From assembly GCF_043290135.1 (NCBI RefSeq), contig NC_134701.1:101406702-101470701 (forward strand): a stretch of DNA of 64,000 bases, read 5' to 3'. The first letter of the stretch is position 1. Every line of letters starts with the position of its first letter. The translations under genes and the position numbers were made by a program. The notes under the pieces are model-generated. The model did not search any database. It was not told where the DNA came from and worked only from the letters and a program-made list of their open reading frames with translations. The DNA comes from Rhipicephalus microplus. Lineage: Eukaryota; Arthropoda; Arachnida; Ixodida; Ixodidae. Positions 44,998 through 56,238 of the stretch are shown here, piece after piece.

Positions 44998-45727
44998 GAA
45001 CATGCTGGTGACATTCTTCGTTTACCGGACGTTGTCAACTGGACTAAGCTTCACCAGCTACCAAGTGCACGGTAAGCCAGCGAAGAACATTGCCCGCGAC
45101 GTTACAACACCTGACTTCATCGATTGCATGCTGCAAGGAGCTTCAATCATCCGTGCAGAATTTCTGCAGACGGAATCCATCAGTCTGGATTTGCCGTTGG
45201 GAGAGCTCGCAAACTGGGTCTTGAAGCCTTTTCTCCGACGCACTGTTCAAGAGAAAACTTAGGTGGAGGTGAGCATTATCATATATCTCATCGAGCGACA
45301 GCAACGACAGATTATGCAACAGACTGAATTTCTGACAAACGTTGTCAGACTGCATGACCACCAAAGTAAAGCAGTGGAACCAGATATTTTCGAGGAAAGC
45401 TCCACCAGCCCTAACTACTGGTTTTCGTTTTATCAATGTGCACGTGAAACAAACGGTAGGATCTCTGATGACCAGAAGGCTAAGAATATGTACCGCTGTC
45501 TAGGTAGTGTATCTAGGAAGTGGTACGACTTGCAGCTTCTACTTGAACCACCATCACAACATGGTTGAATACTGGGATGCTGTCCTGCGTTTCACCTACT
45601 AGTGTGGCTCATTACTAGAATACTTTCTTGAAAAATGGCACCTTTTGTGCGAATTGGAGCCTATGCTTGCACCATCAGCAGCTGTAGCTTTAATTACGGA
45701 AGGGCTGTGTGCCGATGTACACAGCGA
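44998..45727 (+). pseudogene. gypsy-2 gag
   Basis: Two open pieces (45002-45262 and 45263-45568). The second encodes SSTSPNYWFSFYQCARETNG and KAKNMYRCLGSVSRKWYDLQ, resembling a retrotransposon capsid region. Further downstream only scattered remnants (LEPMLAPSAAVALITEG near 45660) are readable. No zinc knuckle was found. Confidence 0.6.
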
Positions 45728-45741
45728 AGTTTAGATAAGCC
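45728..45741. repeat. Left target duplication of Ruka copy 2
   Basis: AGTTTAGATAAGCC, matching AGTTCAGATAAGCC at 45989-46002 with one mismatch. Confidence 0.9.
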
Positions 45742-45988
45742 CCGCCGCGGTGGTCTAGTGGCTAAGGTATTCGGCTGCTGACCCGCAAGTCGCAGGCTGA
45801 AATCCCGGCTGTGGCGGCTGCATTTCCGATGGAGGCGGAAATGTTGTAGGCCCGTGTGCTCAGATTTGGGTGCACGTTAAAGAACCCCAGGGGATCTAAA
45901 CTTCCGGAGCTCTCCACTACAGTGTCTCTCATAATCATATAGTGGTTTTGGGACGTTAAACTCCACATATCAATAAAACAATCAATCA
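45742..45988 (+). mobile_element. tRNA-derived SINE (Ruka-like), copy 2
   Basis: CCGCCGCGGTGGTCTAGTGG begins the element, with A-box TGGTCTAGTGGC and a degenerate B-box GGCTGAAATCCC. Then GGCCCGTGTGCTCAGATTTG, GGTGCACGTTAAAGAACCCC, and a CAAT-rich 3' end. A 14-bp target duplication brackets it. It depends on LINE machinery for movement; the partner LINE is not identifiable here. Confidence 0.93.
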
Positions 45989-46289
45989 AGTTCAGATAAG
46001 CCACAAACACATTCGAAGATCTTCTGCAATGCCTAGAATTCGTCTTGCCAACAGCGGAATCACCGCGACAACTACCACCCTGTAAAGTAGAACAAGTTTC
46101 TGACTCAGCTGAGCTCACCAGACCACATGAACTGAATGCTATTGAACAGATAGGTCGGTTGCCTTTTTCAACCGTCTGTCTAAATAAAATGGTGTGGCTC
46201 ACACCATTCTTCTAGTCGTAATAAGAGCAGTGGCCAACATGACACAAGGTCTGTTCCTCAAGCTAACATTACCACCAAGAAAACATGAG

Positions 46290-46500
46290 GGCGAAAAAAA
46301 GATCCAAATGACCGGCGTGTATGATGTGTACGTCGTATCCACTTGGTTACTTCACGTTCCGTTTAAAGTAAATGACGTGGAGAAGAAAGCCCTCATTGAC
46401 GGTAAAGCATCGGTGTCCATAATTAATCAGAGGCTCGCGGACTCAAGCTGCGTGTATGCTTGAATCACCCTGAGCATTCAAGGATACGATGACATTGTGA
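46290..46500 (+). pseudogene. gypsy-2 protease
   Basis: Reads FKVNDVEKKALIDGKASVSI, a retropepsin active-site region in which the usual Asp-Thr-Gly is altered to Asp-Gly-Lys (near 46400). It is open to 46463. Inactive in this copy. Confidence 0.65.
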
Positions 46501-46619
46501 GTTCACGTAATGCGTGGGCTTCTGTAATTCTCGAATTCCAAGGCCATAGAAATAAAACCAACGTGTTTGGGCTACCACATGTCATTTACGAGTTTTTCTA
46601 ACTCGTCCTGATATGAGGA

Positions 46620-47460
46620 AGCTAAAGATGAACATTTACTGGGACGACAAAGTTCTAATTGAAGGCAAGGTAGCAGGAAAATATAAGATTGAGTCGCCCG
46701 CACAAGTTTACTGTGGAGAATATATACCAACAAAGTACCTAGAGCTATTGTGCATAAGAAAGTACCCTTCAGCGGTAAAATCTCTTTAGGTTCACTTGAT
46801 CTCACAAAAAGCGGTTGTTCGAAGAACTCCATAAAATATGTTCAATAAAAAGGCATGGTTAAAAGTAGAATTACAAGCGAAGCTAGATGCTGGCATATTT
46901 AGACCTTCCATGTCACCATTTGCATCGCAAAATGCTGTGGCTTCTAAAAAAGATGACAGTTTTCATCTCTGCACCAGCTACAGGCTTCTCAACCATCTAA
47001 CTGGCCTGATACCATACCTAATCCCAAGACTTGATGACATTATTGATAAGACAGGCGGCTGCCATTGCTGTCCAAGGTTAGACCTTTGCAAAGGCTTCTG
47101 GCAAATTTCACTGACAGAAGACACAAAGAAGTGCACTGCATTTATAACCCCATTTGACCTATAATAATATAACCACTATATACCATTCGGGCGGAAGAAT
47201 TCTCCTGCCTCGTTTCAAAATATCATAAACGAAACTCTGGAGCAGTATTTGGGCACATTCCGCAACGTTTACATAGACGATATAATAGTTTACTCAAAAA
47301 CAAAAGAACATGGGAGGCATTTGTCACTACTGTTGAGAGCGTCAAGTGTTTAAAGTCTCAGAGGGAAATTCGAAAAAAGTGCTTTCTTTCAAAAAAGGTA
47401 CTGTTCCTTGGAAGAGTCTTTGACTGTTTCACAAAAAAGCACAAAGTAGAAATCTGTGGA
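46620..47460 (+). pseudogene. gypsy-2 reverse transcriptase
   Basis: LQAKLDAGIFRPSMSPFASQ, then VASKKDDSFHLCTSYRLLNH, then IPRLDDIIDKTGG, LDLCKGFWQISLTEDTKKCT (catalytic Asp), stops near 47162-47167, then IPFGRKNSPASFQNIINETL and VYIDDIIVYS (catalytic pair, about 47268-47297). Frame breaks follow. Confidence 0.85.
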
Positions 47461-48117
47461 GAGAATCTCAAAATTAGTAAAGCCCTATGACATACATTCA
47501 TTGCATGTTTTCCTGGGACTGGCTGGACACTTTTGGCCACTCTTTAAAGACTATGCAACTAAAACGTTATGTATCACACGCTTGACCCAGAAAAGTGCAC
47601 CGTTTCAGTGGGATTGCCCCTGTGAAAGGGCTTACTCTGACCTTGTATAAATAATATCGTCGGACCCTATCCTACGGATCCCAGACTTCTCCTTACCCTT
47701 TGTGCTAAATACAGATACGTCACACTATGCGACTTGAGCAGTCTTTTACCAGAAGCCAATAGACTTAAATCATCAAAAACATTATGTAGCAAGATATTAT
47801 AGTTATACAATGAAGCTGGTTGAAGTCAAGTACTCAACAACAGAAAAGGAAGCATTGGCCATAATGAAAGCTGTGCAGTACTTTCGGACGTACGTAGAAG
47901 GTAAAAAATTTACTTTTTTTACGAATCACCAAGCGCTGCCTCACCTCCTCGGTATGTCAGAACCAAGAGGACGAATCGCCAGACTGGTAAATTACCTGCA
48001 ACAGTTTGATTCCGTCGTTTCGCATCGTCCAGGTCCTCTATTGACTGATGCAGGCGCACCGTCCAGGCTTTTGACACCCACAGCGGTTGACAACCCTGTA
48101 CAAATAAATCACCCATA
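47461..48117 (+). pseudogene. gypsy-2 RNase H
   Basis: LHVFLGLAGHFWPLFKDYAT, then TRLTQKSAPFQWDCPCERAY as the RT-RNase H connection, then PFVLNTDTSHYAT, a stop, and VKYSTTEKEALAIMKAVQYF (catalytic Glu), FFTNHQALPHLLGMSEPRGR (expected Asp replaced by Asn) and VVSHRPGPLLTDAGAPSRLL. Confidence 0.8.
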
Positions 48118-48159
48118 GCTCTGGAAAAGAACCGAAGCACTCAAACTCAGCAATAAAAA

Positions 48160-49110
48160 TACCACGTCCCATCAACGATGGATGCTAAGATTCTACATGT
48201 TTACCATGACACTCCTGAATCAGGTGGACATGATAGTTTTTGGCCCACGTGTGGCAAACTTCTGAAACAATTTACGTGGCCAGGTATGAAATAAGACTTG
48301 AGAAACTGCATCCGCAGATGTCATGATTGTCAAACAAAGTCTAGTTCAAGCAGCCCATGGACATAAGGGTAACAACAGAGCATTCTAATCTTTCATTCGA
48401 CGTTGCTACTTTCGATTTTGGAGAGCTCGAAAAGAAAAGGGAAGGGGCCAGGAATACGCAAACGTTCGTGCTTGCTTTCGATCAGTGCACGAGGATGGTT
48501 ACAGCCAAAGCTGGAAAGGAAGACGTCAACAGCGTCATTAGTCTACTGAAGTCAGAAATTTTCTGATATGCAAAGACATTGGTGTGTGGCAACGGCCCGG
48601 CTTTCAAATGCACAAATTTTTTAGAATGGGTAAAGGGCCACGGCATGAAAATCAAGTCTGGCTCCCCTTACTATCCAGCTGAGTGTGCCTCGCTGAGCGT
48701 GCTATATGAGACGCGACGCATTACATCAATGTGTACGCGAACTTTTGACGTGGTTGTAAATGCTGTCTTGAAGCTGCTGTAAGAAACCACAACCGTTCCT
48801 GCACAAGTGTTGTCGGATGCAGCCCGTTGTTTGCAGCTTGAGGGACTGTACCAGTGCTTCCAGCAGACCGTGAGCTTGGCTTTCTTGAGAACCTGGTCCT
48901 TTCCGAGAGAAAGAAAACTGCGAAACAGCAACAGACCTACAAAAGACGGATGAAGAAGAACATCAACAGCAGACGTAGCAGTGACAAACCAGACATACAA
49001 CCAGGCGACTACGTTCTAGTACGAAAAGAAGTAGGGAAAAACATTGATAAGTTTTACGGACCCTTTAAAGTTGCTAAACGGCTTCGCGACATGGCATGTT
49101 GAGGAACTTC
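48160..49110 (+). pseudogene. gypsy-2 integrase
   Basis: HHCC finger: YHDTPESGGHDSFWPTCGKL and LRNCIRRCHDCQTKS (about 48195-48340). Core: ATFDFGELEKKREGARNTQT with the first Asp, then LVCGNGPAFKCTNFLEWVKG, where Gly replaces the second catalytic Asp. The C-terminal piece 48854-49102 reads KKTAKQQQTYKRRMKKNINS and DIQPGDYVLVRKEVGKNIDK. Confidence 0.8.
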
Positions 49111-49217
49111 TGGTACCAGGGGCTCTCCAGGCAGGCAGAATGCGCCTCCATTAGTAACATCTCTAAATATTACAGCAGGAGGTGTGAATAATGAGTCCGG
49201 GAGGGGGAAGGGCTCCG

Positions 49218-49355
49218 TGCATTAGGCATCGAAAGGGCAAGAGCACAGCGGATATGAAGAGGAAGATCAGGTTGATACAAGCAGAATAAGTAATGAACGA
49301 CATCCGCCTCTCTGTCACTCAGTGTATGAGTTAATTACCTTCCGGGAACGCTACA
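49218..49355 (+). repeat. gypsy-2 3' LTR
   Basis: TGCATTAGGCATCGAAAGGG to CCGGGAACGCTACA, preceded by the polypurine tract GAGGGGGAAGGG near 49201. Confidence 0.85.
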
Positions 49356-51954
49356 TCTCTATGTTGTCTTTTTGTTTTCTATTTCCTTCGCAGCCTGTCA
49401 GGACGCGTCACTATGGAGCTCGCATGAGTATTTACAACCGCAAACTTGGCCACGAGACGCGTGAAGGTTTACAATCCACTGACCAAACTTCTTACATAGC
49501 TTTCGCAGCGTTGCACCTTCTGTGTGAAATGGAACATAGTGTAACTTCGTTCTATGAAATGTGGCTACTGTTACGCTGTTCCCATAGCAAAATGTTATAT
49601 CACAAATATCGCTTGTTCTGGTGTGAGAGAACGCATCGCTTGGGTATTGACTATTGCTGCTTTTTAGCTTTCAGTTCTTTATTTCTGTTTCTTTCTATCT
49701 CTTTCTGGAATTGCCCTTTCACTTTTGATTTTTCTCTTACGTTCTTCTTTTTGTTACCCTCTTTTTCTGCCTTTCGCTTTGTTCCGATCTATCTCTTTTT
49801 TTCAAATCTCTCCGAACACCTTTTCTTGGTCATGAGATTTATCGCATCACACGCCACACCGGTGCACGTGTTCTGGGAGCGAAGCAGAAAATGAACAAGG
49901 ACAAGAACAAAGAGCTCGTGCTCTTTGTGCTCCACATTGTGAAAGAAAAAATTGTTCAGGATAAGAAAAGACAAAACTTGACGAGCCCTAGTTGGGAGCA
50001 ATGCTCAGTGGCTGCAGGGGAAGGATGAGAGGGTGATAAAGATGTAAAGAAGAAAGAACATGAGAAATGGCGTCCATGGTCGAGGACACGATGGGCCCGG
50101 TTCATAGCCATTTGCTCGTGGAAGGGAGAAGGTTATGTGGCTTCCACCTTTTTGTTCGCTCTATGCGGCGTTAACAAAGCTCAACTTGGCCTTTCATACA
50201 CTAATCGAGAAATACAAAGATAACAGGACAGATAAACAAAGTGAGGAAAGGAGACGCAGAAATAGACAGTGAGAAAAAACGAAATAGAAGAAGTGATTAA
50301 GGTATGTTGAGATAGAGATACAACATGAGTTTTCTAGCCTAAGCTGTACCTCTGTATAATCACAAAGTCACATAGACCTCTCTAGCTATCCTTGCTTCTA
50401 GCTTCAAAAAGTGACGCTAAGCTTCTTCCAAACTTCAACGTCGGATGTCTATCGTTTCGCACCAAACCCACTCGCGAAATTCAACGTAACTCATCTGCCA
50501 TTCACACTGGTGTCATATTTTTGAGCTGTTACTTGCGCAGATTTCAGCTAAACAGCAGAAATCTCTAAAAACGGAAGATGAATTCAGCGAAGTGGTCTAT
50601 AAGGACCGTTGTACATCCGGTCGAATAAAATGTAAACCTGCATGACATTTACGTGAGCTTTGAATCACTATCGAAAGTTACATTCAAATAATCCCACCTG
50701 TAGGAAAATAGTACGCCCGCCATCGAAAGCTCATGGTAATGGTTTAAATAGTGCTCTCTCAGTGTTTTTTTTTGAAAGTTAAAACTTAAGATGCCTTATG
50801 AAACGCTAAAGTTGGTCATTGGGGTCGATGGTGTCAACACGATGGGCGCAAAAAGTTTGATCCCATGGTAAAGCCGCTGTATCAGTTCACTGCGGCTGGA
50901 GCTCTGCGTGCACCGACTCAGTATTACGCACCTTATTTACAAAGCAACTAGCATACAGCTCATAACAAATTTAACAGGCAGCATGTAAGTCACTTAACCC
51001 GCTGTTGCGGTCACCTTTTCTTCAACAGGCGCTCTTTTTTTTTTGCTGCCATCATACTAGATATAAGAATATCTTGCTGCTTGCCTTTTTTTTCCTGCAA
51101 AAATTCATCCTGTTGATATTTCGAAGGGCTTCGTCATTGCCGAGAAAGAGGGATATTTTCGCAGGGACGTCCATTAGCAGCCGATAATTCTCTATCCTGC
51201 TAAAGTTATAACTTTTCTCTTATTAGTATGTCGTTATGCTCTACCACACGAATGCTAAAATGTCACGAAAGTTCCATGTCTAAGTTGAGTAATCATTGAA
51301 AAAATGAGAAAAAATAAAGAAAATGTACCAAAATGCACGCATCCTGTCAACAATGCGTTACTTCAATCGTATTCACTGCAGCTACGCAGCACTACGAATC
51401 CCATAGATTGTAGGGTGTAGAAAAATGTTTTGTGTCGGTACTCTGACACTCAAAAATTGTTTGCGGCCGAAAGTTTGTGTAATTACCACACCTTCCTGAC
51501 GTCGTTGGACTATAAAGTCGGGATAGGGGCCCACCACAAAGACTCTTTTTAATTAAAACCATTTCACCGCAGACGTGCCCTAGGGAATTAACTGCTCATT
51601 AAACTCCACTTCAGCATCTTCGCGTCCCCTTTTTGTTCGAATTTCACCTAGACGTGCGTTCCAGCCATTGACAGGGAGTGATTTTTATCTACGTACTAAG
51701 ACACGCTAGCAAAACGCACTACTTCAAAAACTCCATTAATACTATGATTATAAAAGTTGGTAATTTATTAAGATATGTAAGATGTGCGAGTGAGCTAATC
51801 GGAGTGATAAAAATACCGGAGGGACACGAGTGGTGTTCCTTAAGAGAATGTGCGTAAAAACTTTGAAATACGTTCTATCAGGGCATCACAGGTTTCAGCA
51901 ATGCGAACATCATTGAGCTCTTGAATATGTCAAAGGCGACTCCGGTGTTTTCTT
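49356..51954. other. Intergenic, nothing recognised
   Basis: A 190-codon open frame (49322-49894) starts inside the LTR and runs through pyrimidine-rich DNA; its Phe/Leu/Ser-rich protein has no recognisable domain and I do not call it. The remaining ~2 kb is AT-rich and without a recognisable element. Confidence 0.4.
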
Positions 51955-53190
51955 ACTAGCACACGGTGGGCTTTGACTAAATGAATCACACCCAACCTCG
52001 GATATGAAGCCGTTAAGGGGGCACTCGGTTTTCCCGTGAGAATGTCAAATGTTGTTTCGTGGCGGCTGAGTTTGCGTATTACTCTTGAAGAAATTGCCGA
52101 GGCTCAGCGTACCGCACAGTGATATTGGTGGCTGGGTACGCCAGCTGGTAGGCATACCTTACAGCCAATCGGGGAATCGGTGGTGACTCGTGATGGTGCG
52201 CGCCTATACGACTTACCGTGAACATAAGGGGTAATATCATGGTTAGTCCGTTTCGCGAAATGTGCACCCTGTGTCCATTGTAGGGAGGCGAATGGCGAGA
52301 GCTAGGGCTTTGTTGCGTGAGGCAATAGATCAGGAGGTAGAGCCTGCGTTTGTTGACGCAGTATGGATCAACGGGAAAGATGCTCACTTGGTGGTAGTGG
52401 TAGATGGAAAAGGAAGCGTTCGAAATGCCGGTTCCGTTTATACGAAAGATCTGAGGGTCACTGAGCAGGTGGCTAGTGCCCTAGCACTGATTGGTTCAGA
52501 AAGATTTTTAGTCTCTAGTAACTCTCGCTCTGAAAATAAAGCCTTCTTGAGGGGAGTTATTAGCGAACCGGCTTATAGACTGCTGCAGGGTAAGGACATC
52601 ACTCCGCATACCATTACTTCGTTTCCGGCGCACATGGGTTTAGTGGAGGAAGCCTCACGTAACCTCACCGATGTGGCGCACAGAAAGGATCGAAGATTAG
52701 TGTACCGTGCAATACCTGAGGCGGCTGAATCTCCCGCTGCAGAGTTTAGGGACGCGCAGTTAACGTACAACAATATAACCAAACATTATCACTTAGAGCA
52801 AAGGGAATTCCCCTTGCCACAATCCAGACTTAACTGGCCAGGTTACATTAAGAATTCTACAGACGCGAATGTACCCGAACCCGATGATCATGAATAAAAT
52901 TATTACGAACTGCGGGGTTTTGATCTAACGTAGTAAGAATGAGGGCTTGCTCGATTTTGAACACACGCTTTAGCGCTGCTCGGCAACGGACGGTGCGGCT
53001 TCTCACAGAAAACAGTGGTGGCAGCAAATGCTGCACAGTGATGCACTCGCGGACGAACTCAGGGCTGTCCACAGGGCCCATGTGGTGGCAGAGGGGCTTG
53101 GCGTCTCTGTATCGACGTGGAAGCGTCCTGCATTAGTCCTGGACTGATTCTCAGGACCTTAATTCAGTTCGCCATACCATACCATACAAT
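51955..53190 (+). mobile_element. LINE 3' part: RNase H region with internal deletion
   Basis: Begins with thumb remnants (TLEEIAEAQRTAQ near 52080; HTLQPIGESVVT near 52155), continues with the RNase H frame 52262-52897, then loses the zinc-knuckle region. It resumes at WWQQMLHSDALADELRAVHR and VSVSTWKRPALVLD (about 53015-53150), the conserved last residues of this LINE group, with a CATAC-repeat tail near 53172-53190. 5'-truncated. Confidence 0.75.
52262..52897 (+). pseudogene. LINE RNase H domain, partly open
   Basis: 211 open codons: MHPVSIVGRRMARARALLRE, EPAFVDAVWINGKDAHLVVV (first Asp), RVTEQVASALALIG (Glu retained), FLVSSNSRSENKAFLRGVIS (Asp position reads Asn), ASRNLTDVAHRK, and the post-domain ITKHYHLEQREFPLPQSRLN. 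It matches the layout at 4900-5500 of the first LINE. The apparent start Met falls within the protein, and the end is an artefact of the deletion. Confidence 0.8.
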
Positions 53191-53562
53191 AGTTATGCGG
53201 GCCCATTGAAGAGCTAGTTCACTCGAAGTTTGCAACAGACGTATCTGAAATTCATGTGTCACTAGCCACCTGTTTAATTGCTTTACAACCAATGAACATT
53301 GATAATGAGCAACGGTTCTCTTCAGGCGTTCTATTAATCGCTTTCTTTCTGCACTAACCATTACCTTCCCTGCTTGCAACCCATGAGTGCTCTATTTTTC
53401 TGCCTGTTTATGGGGTCGCCATACAACTGAGTAGCAATGATTTTCACCGCTACCCACAATACTTTTTTTCTACAACATAAGCTAACCTGTTGGCTGGCAA
53501 ACCAGTGTCCAGTTATCCAATAAAAGGTTATCATGCTATTATTTCGTCACTTCACATCAAGC
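53191..53562. other. Intergenic, nothing recognised
   Basis: Short unremarkable stretch between the LINE and a TATC-bearing repeat. Confidence 0.4.
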
Positions 53563-53611
53563 GTTTTTAATGCGAAGCATCTCCTTGCGTACTGCAAGCA
53601 CTTTTGGTATG

Positions 53612-53653
<42 letters not shown>

Positions 53654-53655
53654 GA
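53563..53655 (+). repeat. TATC microsatellite with degenerate lead-in
   Basis: TTTTTAATGCGAAGCATCTC followed by a TATC array (53612-53655) and TAGACGCCTGCG. The lead-in and exit resemble those of the 7.6-16 kb composite units, but the sequence after it is different. Confidence 0.8.
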
Positions 53656-54524
53656 CGCCTGCGTATGGGTGATATTGTGACCACCCCCTTAACTTTTTCA
53701 GCAAATCAACATTAGCTTGTGAAGGTAAGATGATTGAAGAATATGACACAGTGATCATGACATGAATACGTCGTCAAATACTTTTCGCCAAATGTGTGGC
53801 ACATACGCGAGGATGGTTATGTGCCACAGAAGAATGACAGTTTACATCAACACAGCAACGGCGGATACAGACATGGGTACGTTTAATGGACCTTTGGAAA
53901 GAGTTGACAACAGCAGCGTTGACCCGACAAATGAGAAGAAAAAATGTCACGGTCCCTGGAGGAATTGAAACCCAACACTCGGCGTGACAATCAAGTATTA
54001 TATCACAGAGCAACTTCAGGTCTCGCAAATACTTCAAATGAACCGTAATGTTCGTGAAGTGTGCAATGGAGATGTGGTGCTGGCTATACAAATTTTGAAA
54101 CATTACATATGTACTTCTACGTCACAGCCATGAAAGCTGATTAAGATCGGATTAAGATCAACTGTAGTTAGGCGCAATACACTCGAGGGAATGGACAGTT
54201 TACTCGAACCAAGCAACGGTGTTAACAGACATGGGTAATTTTAATTCGAGAGCATTATTAACGATCAATGCAATCCCACGAATCCAATGACGACAACTCG
54301 GGGAAGCATTGGGTGACAAGTGCTGCCCAGATGGCACACCTAAATTTTAAAGAACCCACCTGCCTGGCGAGCTGACTGAAAACCATCTAGTAGCACAGAG
54401 CCGCCGCGAGGTTTACTACGAGCACGTTTAAACGTGTCCCCTTGAACTTCATGCATCAGTATCAATGACTTTACCCAATGCGCGTCGTATTGGAGGTACT
54501 TTGGAACGTGCGACCAGAGAAGAT
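53656..54524. other. Non-coding, possible repeat with a duplicated motif
   Basis: ACAGACATGGGTA occurs at about 53869 and 54218, each after GCAACGG and before text rich in short matches, suggesting a degenerate two-copy repeat. AAGAT at 54520-54524 is the left target duplication of gypsy-3. No gene recognised. Confidence 0.4.
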
Positions 54525-54665
54525 TGTAAGCGGGCCTGCAGTCGGGGGATGAACAACGTTTATTGTCGTTGAAACGAAGTACATATAGGCAAGAATGGTG
54601 ACGTAACAGGTCACGTGATTTTAACGAAATGGTTGGTGACGTCGGAGTGACTCAGCCATGCTACA
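54525..54665 (-). repeat. gypsy-3 3' LTR
   Basis: On minus TGTAGCATGGCTGAGTCACT to CCCGCTTACA. Differs from the other LTR at two positions (G/T in the GGGGGATG stretch, C/G in GTACATA). Confidence 0.95.
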
Positions 54666-54692
54666 TCTCCCTTTTCTTAGGGAATCAAATTA

Positions 54693-55397
54693 TTACACTG
54701 GTCTTTCTGGTTGTGGATAGCGGCAGGGCTCCCAGCGTGGCCTTGTGCTTCTCCGCAGCTCTTGAGCGGGCTGGGCGTCGTCTAGTAGTTCGGACCCATC
54801 ACGAGGTCTTTCTTCACGCTGTGTAGGTGTGTCTCGCAGATGCTCGCGTGTGCGTCTAATTTCCTGGCCCTCTTCCGTCTTCACCACCACGGAGCGTGGC
54901 GCGTCAGCTGGCCTTAGAACGACTGCAGGTGTCCAGGTCTTTTCATGGGTATCGTATGTGGTCACCCTCTGGCCAGGCGATAGAGGTGGTAGGTGCCTGG
55001 ATCGGCGATTGTAGTAGATCCTCTGGCGTTGGCGGATTTCCTGGAGACGGTTATGAATGGCTCGGTTGGGCACAGTTTCCAGCACCAGGTGGCTTGAGGG
55101 TACGGGCAGCAGGGTCCTCGTCTGCCTTCCCACCAGTCTCTGCACATGGGATTTCAAAACAGAATCTCGCGGTGTAGTACGCCATTCAAGCAGAGCGATG
55201 TGGAAATCAGGCGTTCTAAGAGAGCACTTCTTTAATAGCTTTTTTGCTTCTTGCACGGCTCTCTCTGTCATACCATTTGAGCTCGGATGATATGAGCTTG
55301 ACGTTACGTGGGTAATGCCAAGCCCATATAAAAAGTCTGAATTCTGTGCTGTTAAATGGCGGCCCATTGTCACTGCACAGTTTAAGCGGTAATCCAT
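54693..55397 (-). pseudogene. gypsy-3 integrase C-terminal part
   Basis: GLGITHVTSSSYHPSSNGMT with ERAVQEAKKLLKKC carries the third catalytic residue (Glu). Then FHIALLEWRTTPRDSVLKSH, LPPLSPGQRVTTYDTHEKTW and a barrel-like VVLRPADAPRSVVVKTEEGQ, ending in an Arg/Pro-rich tail and TAA. The upstream residues are out of frame relative to the core, with the frameshift near 55340. Confidence 0.88.
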
Positions 55398-56238
55398 GAA
55401 CCGAAAAAATTTCTGTGCACCAAGACTTCAGCTGATTAGCAGTGGTATGGCGAAATTCCTTTATTTTAAAAAAGAAGGAATGGAAACCGACAATAATGGC
55501 AAACTGTCGGCCCCCGTAAAAAAATAGGTCCATTCCTACAGCTTGCCAGGGCAAGTTTGGAACCTCATGGCTCAAAAGTGGCATCTTTGCGTTTCGGGGC
55601 TGATGCTTTTGGCACATTTTGCAGTTTCGGCAAAATTGCTCTATGTCGCTTGCCAGGCAGGGCGAGAAAATGACGCTTCGTGCCCGCGCCTTCATCTTAT
55701 AGGCTCCGGGGTGTGCGACGTGCAAAAGAGCCAATATTTCTGCTTTCATCGAACTTGGTATGATCACCTTGTTGCTGCGAAATAGAAGCCCGTCTTGTGC
55801 GTGTATCTCCTCCTGATAAGACCAGTATGAGCGGATGGCTTCTGGAACCTCGTGCTTCTTGTCAGGCCAACTGGTTAGCGCATATTCCGGCAGCTTGCAG
55901 AGAACGGTATCGTTGTTGGTTGCTGCGAGAATACTTTTTATACGGGGTTCCGAGGCTGAAACAAATTCCAGCTCATTTACTTTACACAGCGCAGTTTCCT
56001 CGCACATGCTAACTGTGCTCGGAAAACGCGACAAAGCATCAGCAAGAAAAAGATCTTTGCCTGGCTTATAAACCAGCTTAATCGGATAGCGCTGCAAGGT
56101 CAGCCGCATGTGTTGCAAGCGAAGGGGACACTGATGTAGCGACTTGTTAAGTATTGGTACTAAAGGCCTGTGGTCGGTCTCTACGATCACTTCTGCCTGA
56201 CCAAAAACATAGTCATGGAACTTCGTGCAACCATGCAC
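55216..56238 (-). pseudogene. gypsy-3 RNase H end and integrase core
   Basis: VIVETDHRPLVPILNKSLHQ and GKDLFLADALSRFPS are the RNase H C-terminal blocks. The integrase finger follows: LLHVAHPGAYKMKARARSVI ... CRNCKMCQKHQP (about 55600-55710). The core has VGMDLFFYGGRQFAIIVGFH (first Asp) and PLKLCSDNGPPFNSTEF (second Asp). The frame after FNS is wrong until the next piece. The start is set by a 1-nt deletion near 56245. Confidence 0.9.

Larger units (their letters stand above)
44840..49355 (+). mobile_element. gypsy-2: old Ty3/gypsy-type retrotransposon
   Basis: 138-bp LTRs at both ends differ at about 25 positions (about 82% identity). The PBS-like TTTGGCGCAGCCGTCAAGCG follows the 5' LTR, and the purine tract GAGGGGGAAGGG precedes the 3' LTR. 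Order: gag, protease, RT, RNase H, integrase, all heavily broken. A Ruka SINE interrupts it at 45742-45988. I see no matching target duplication (left GGCCG, right TCTCT), perhaps from divergence or boundary error. Confidence 0.88.

Noticed and set aside
49322..49894. 190-codon plus-strand frame
   Set aside because: Starts inside the gypsy-2 3' LTR and runs through pyrimidine-rich DNA; Phe/Leu-rich with no domain.
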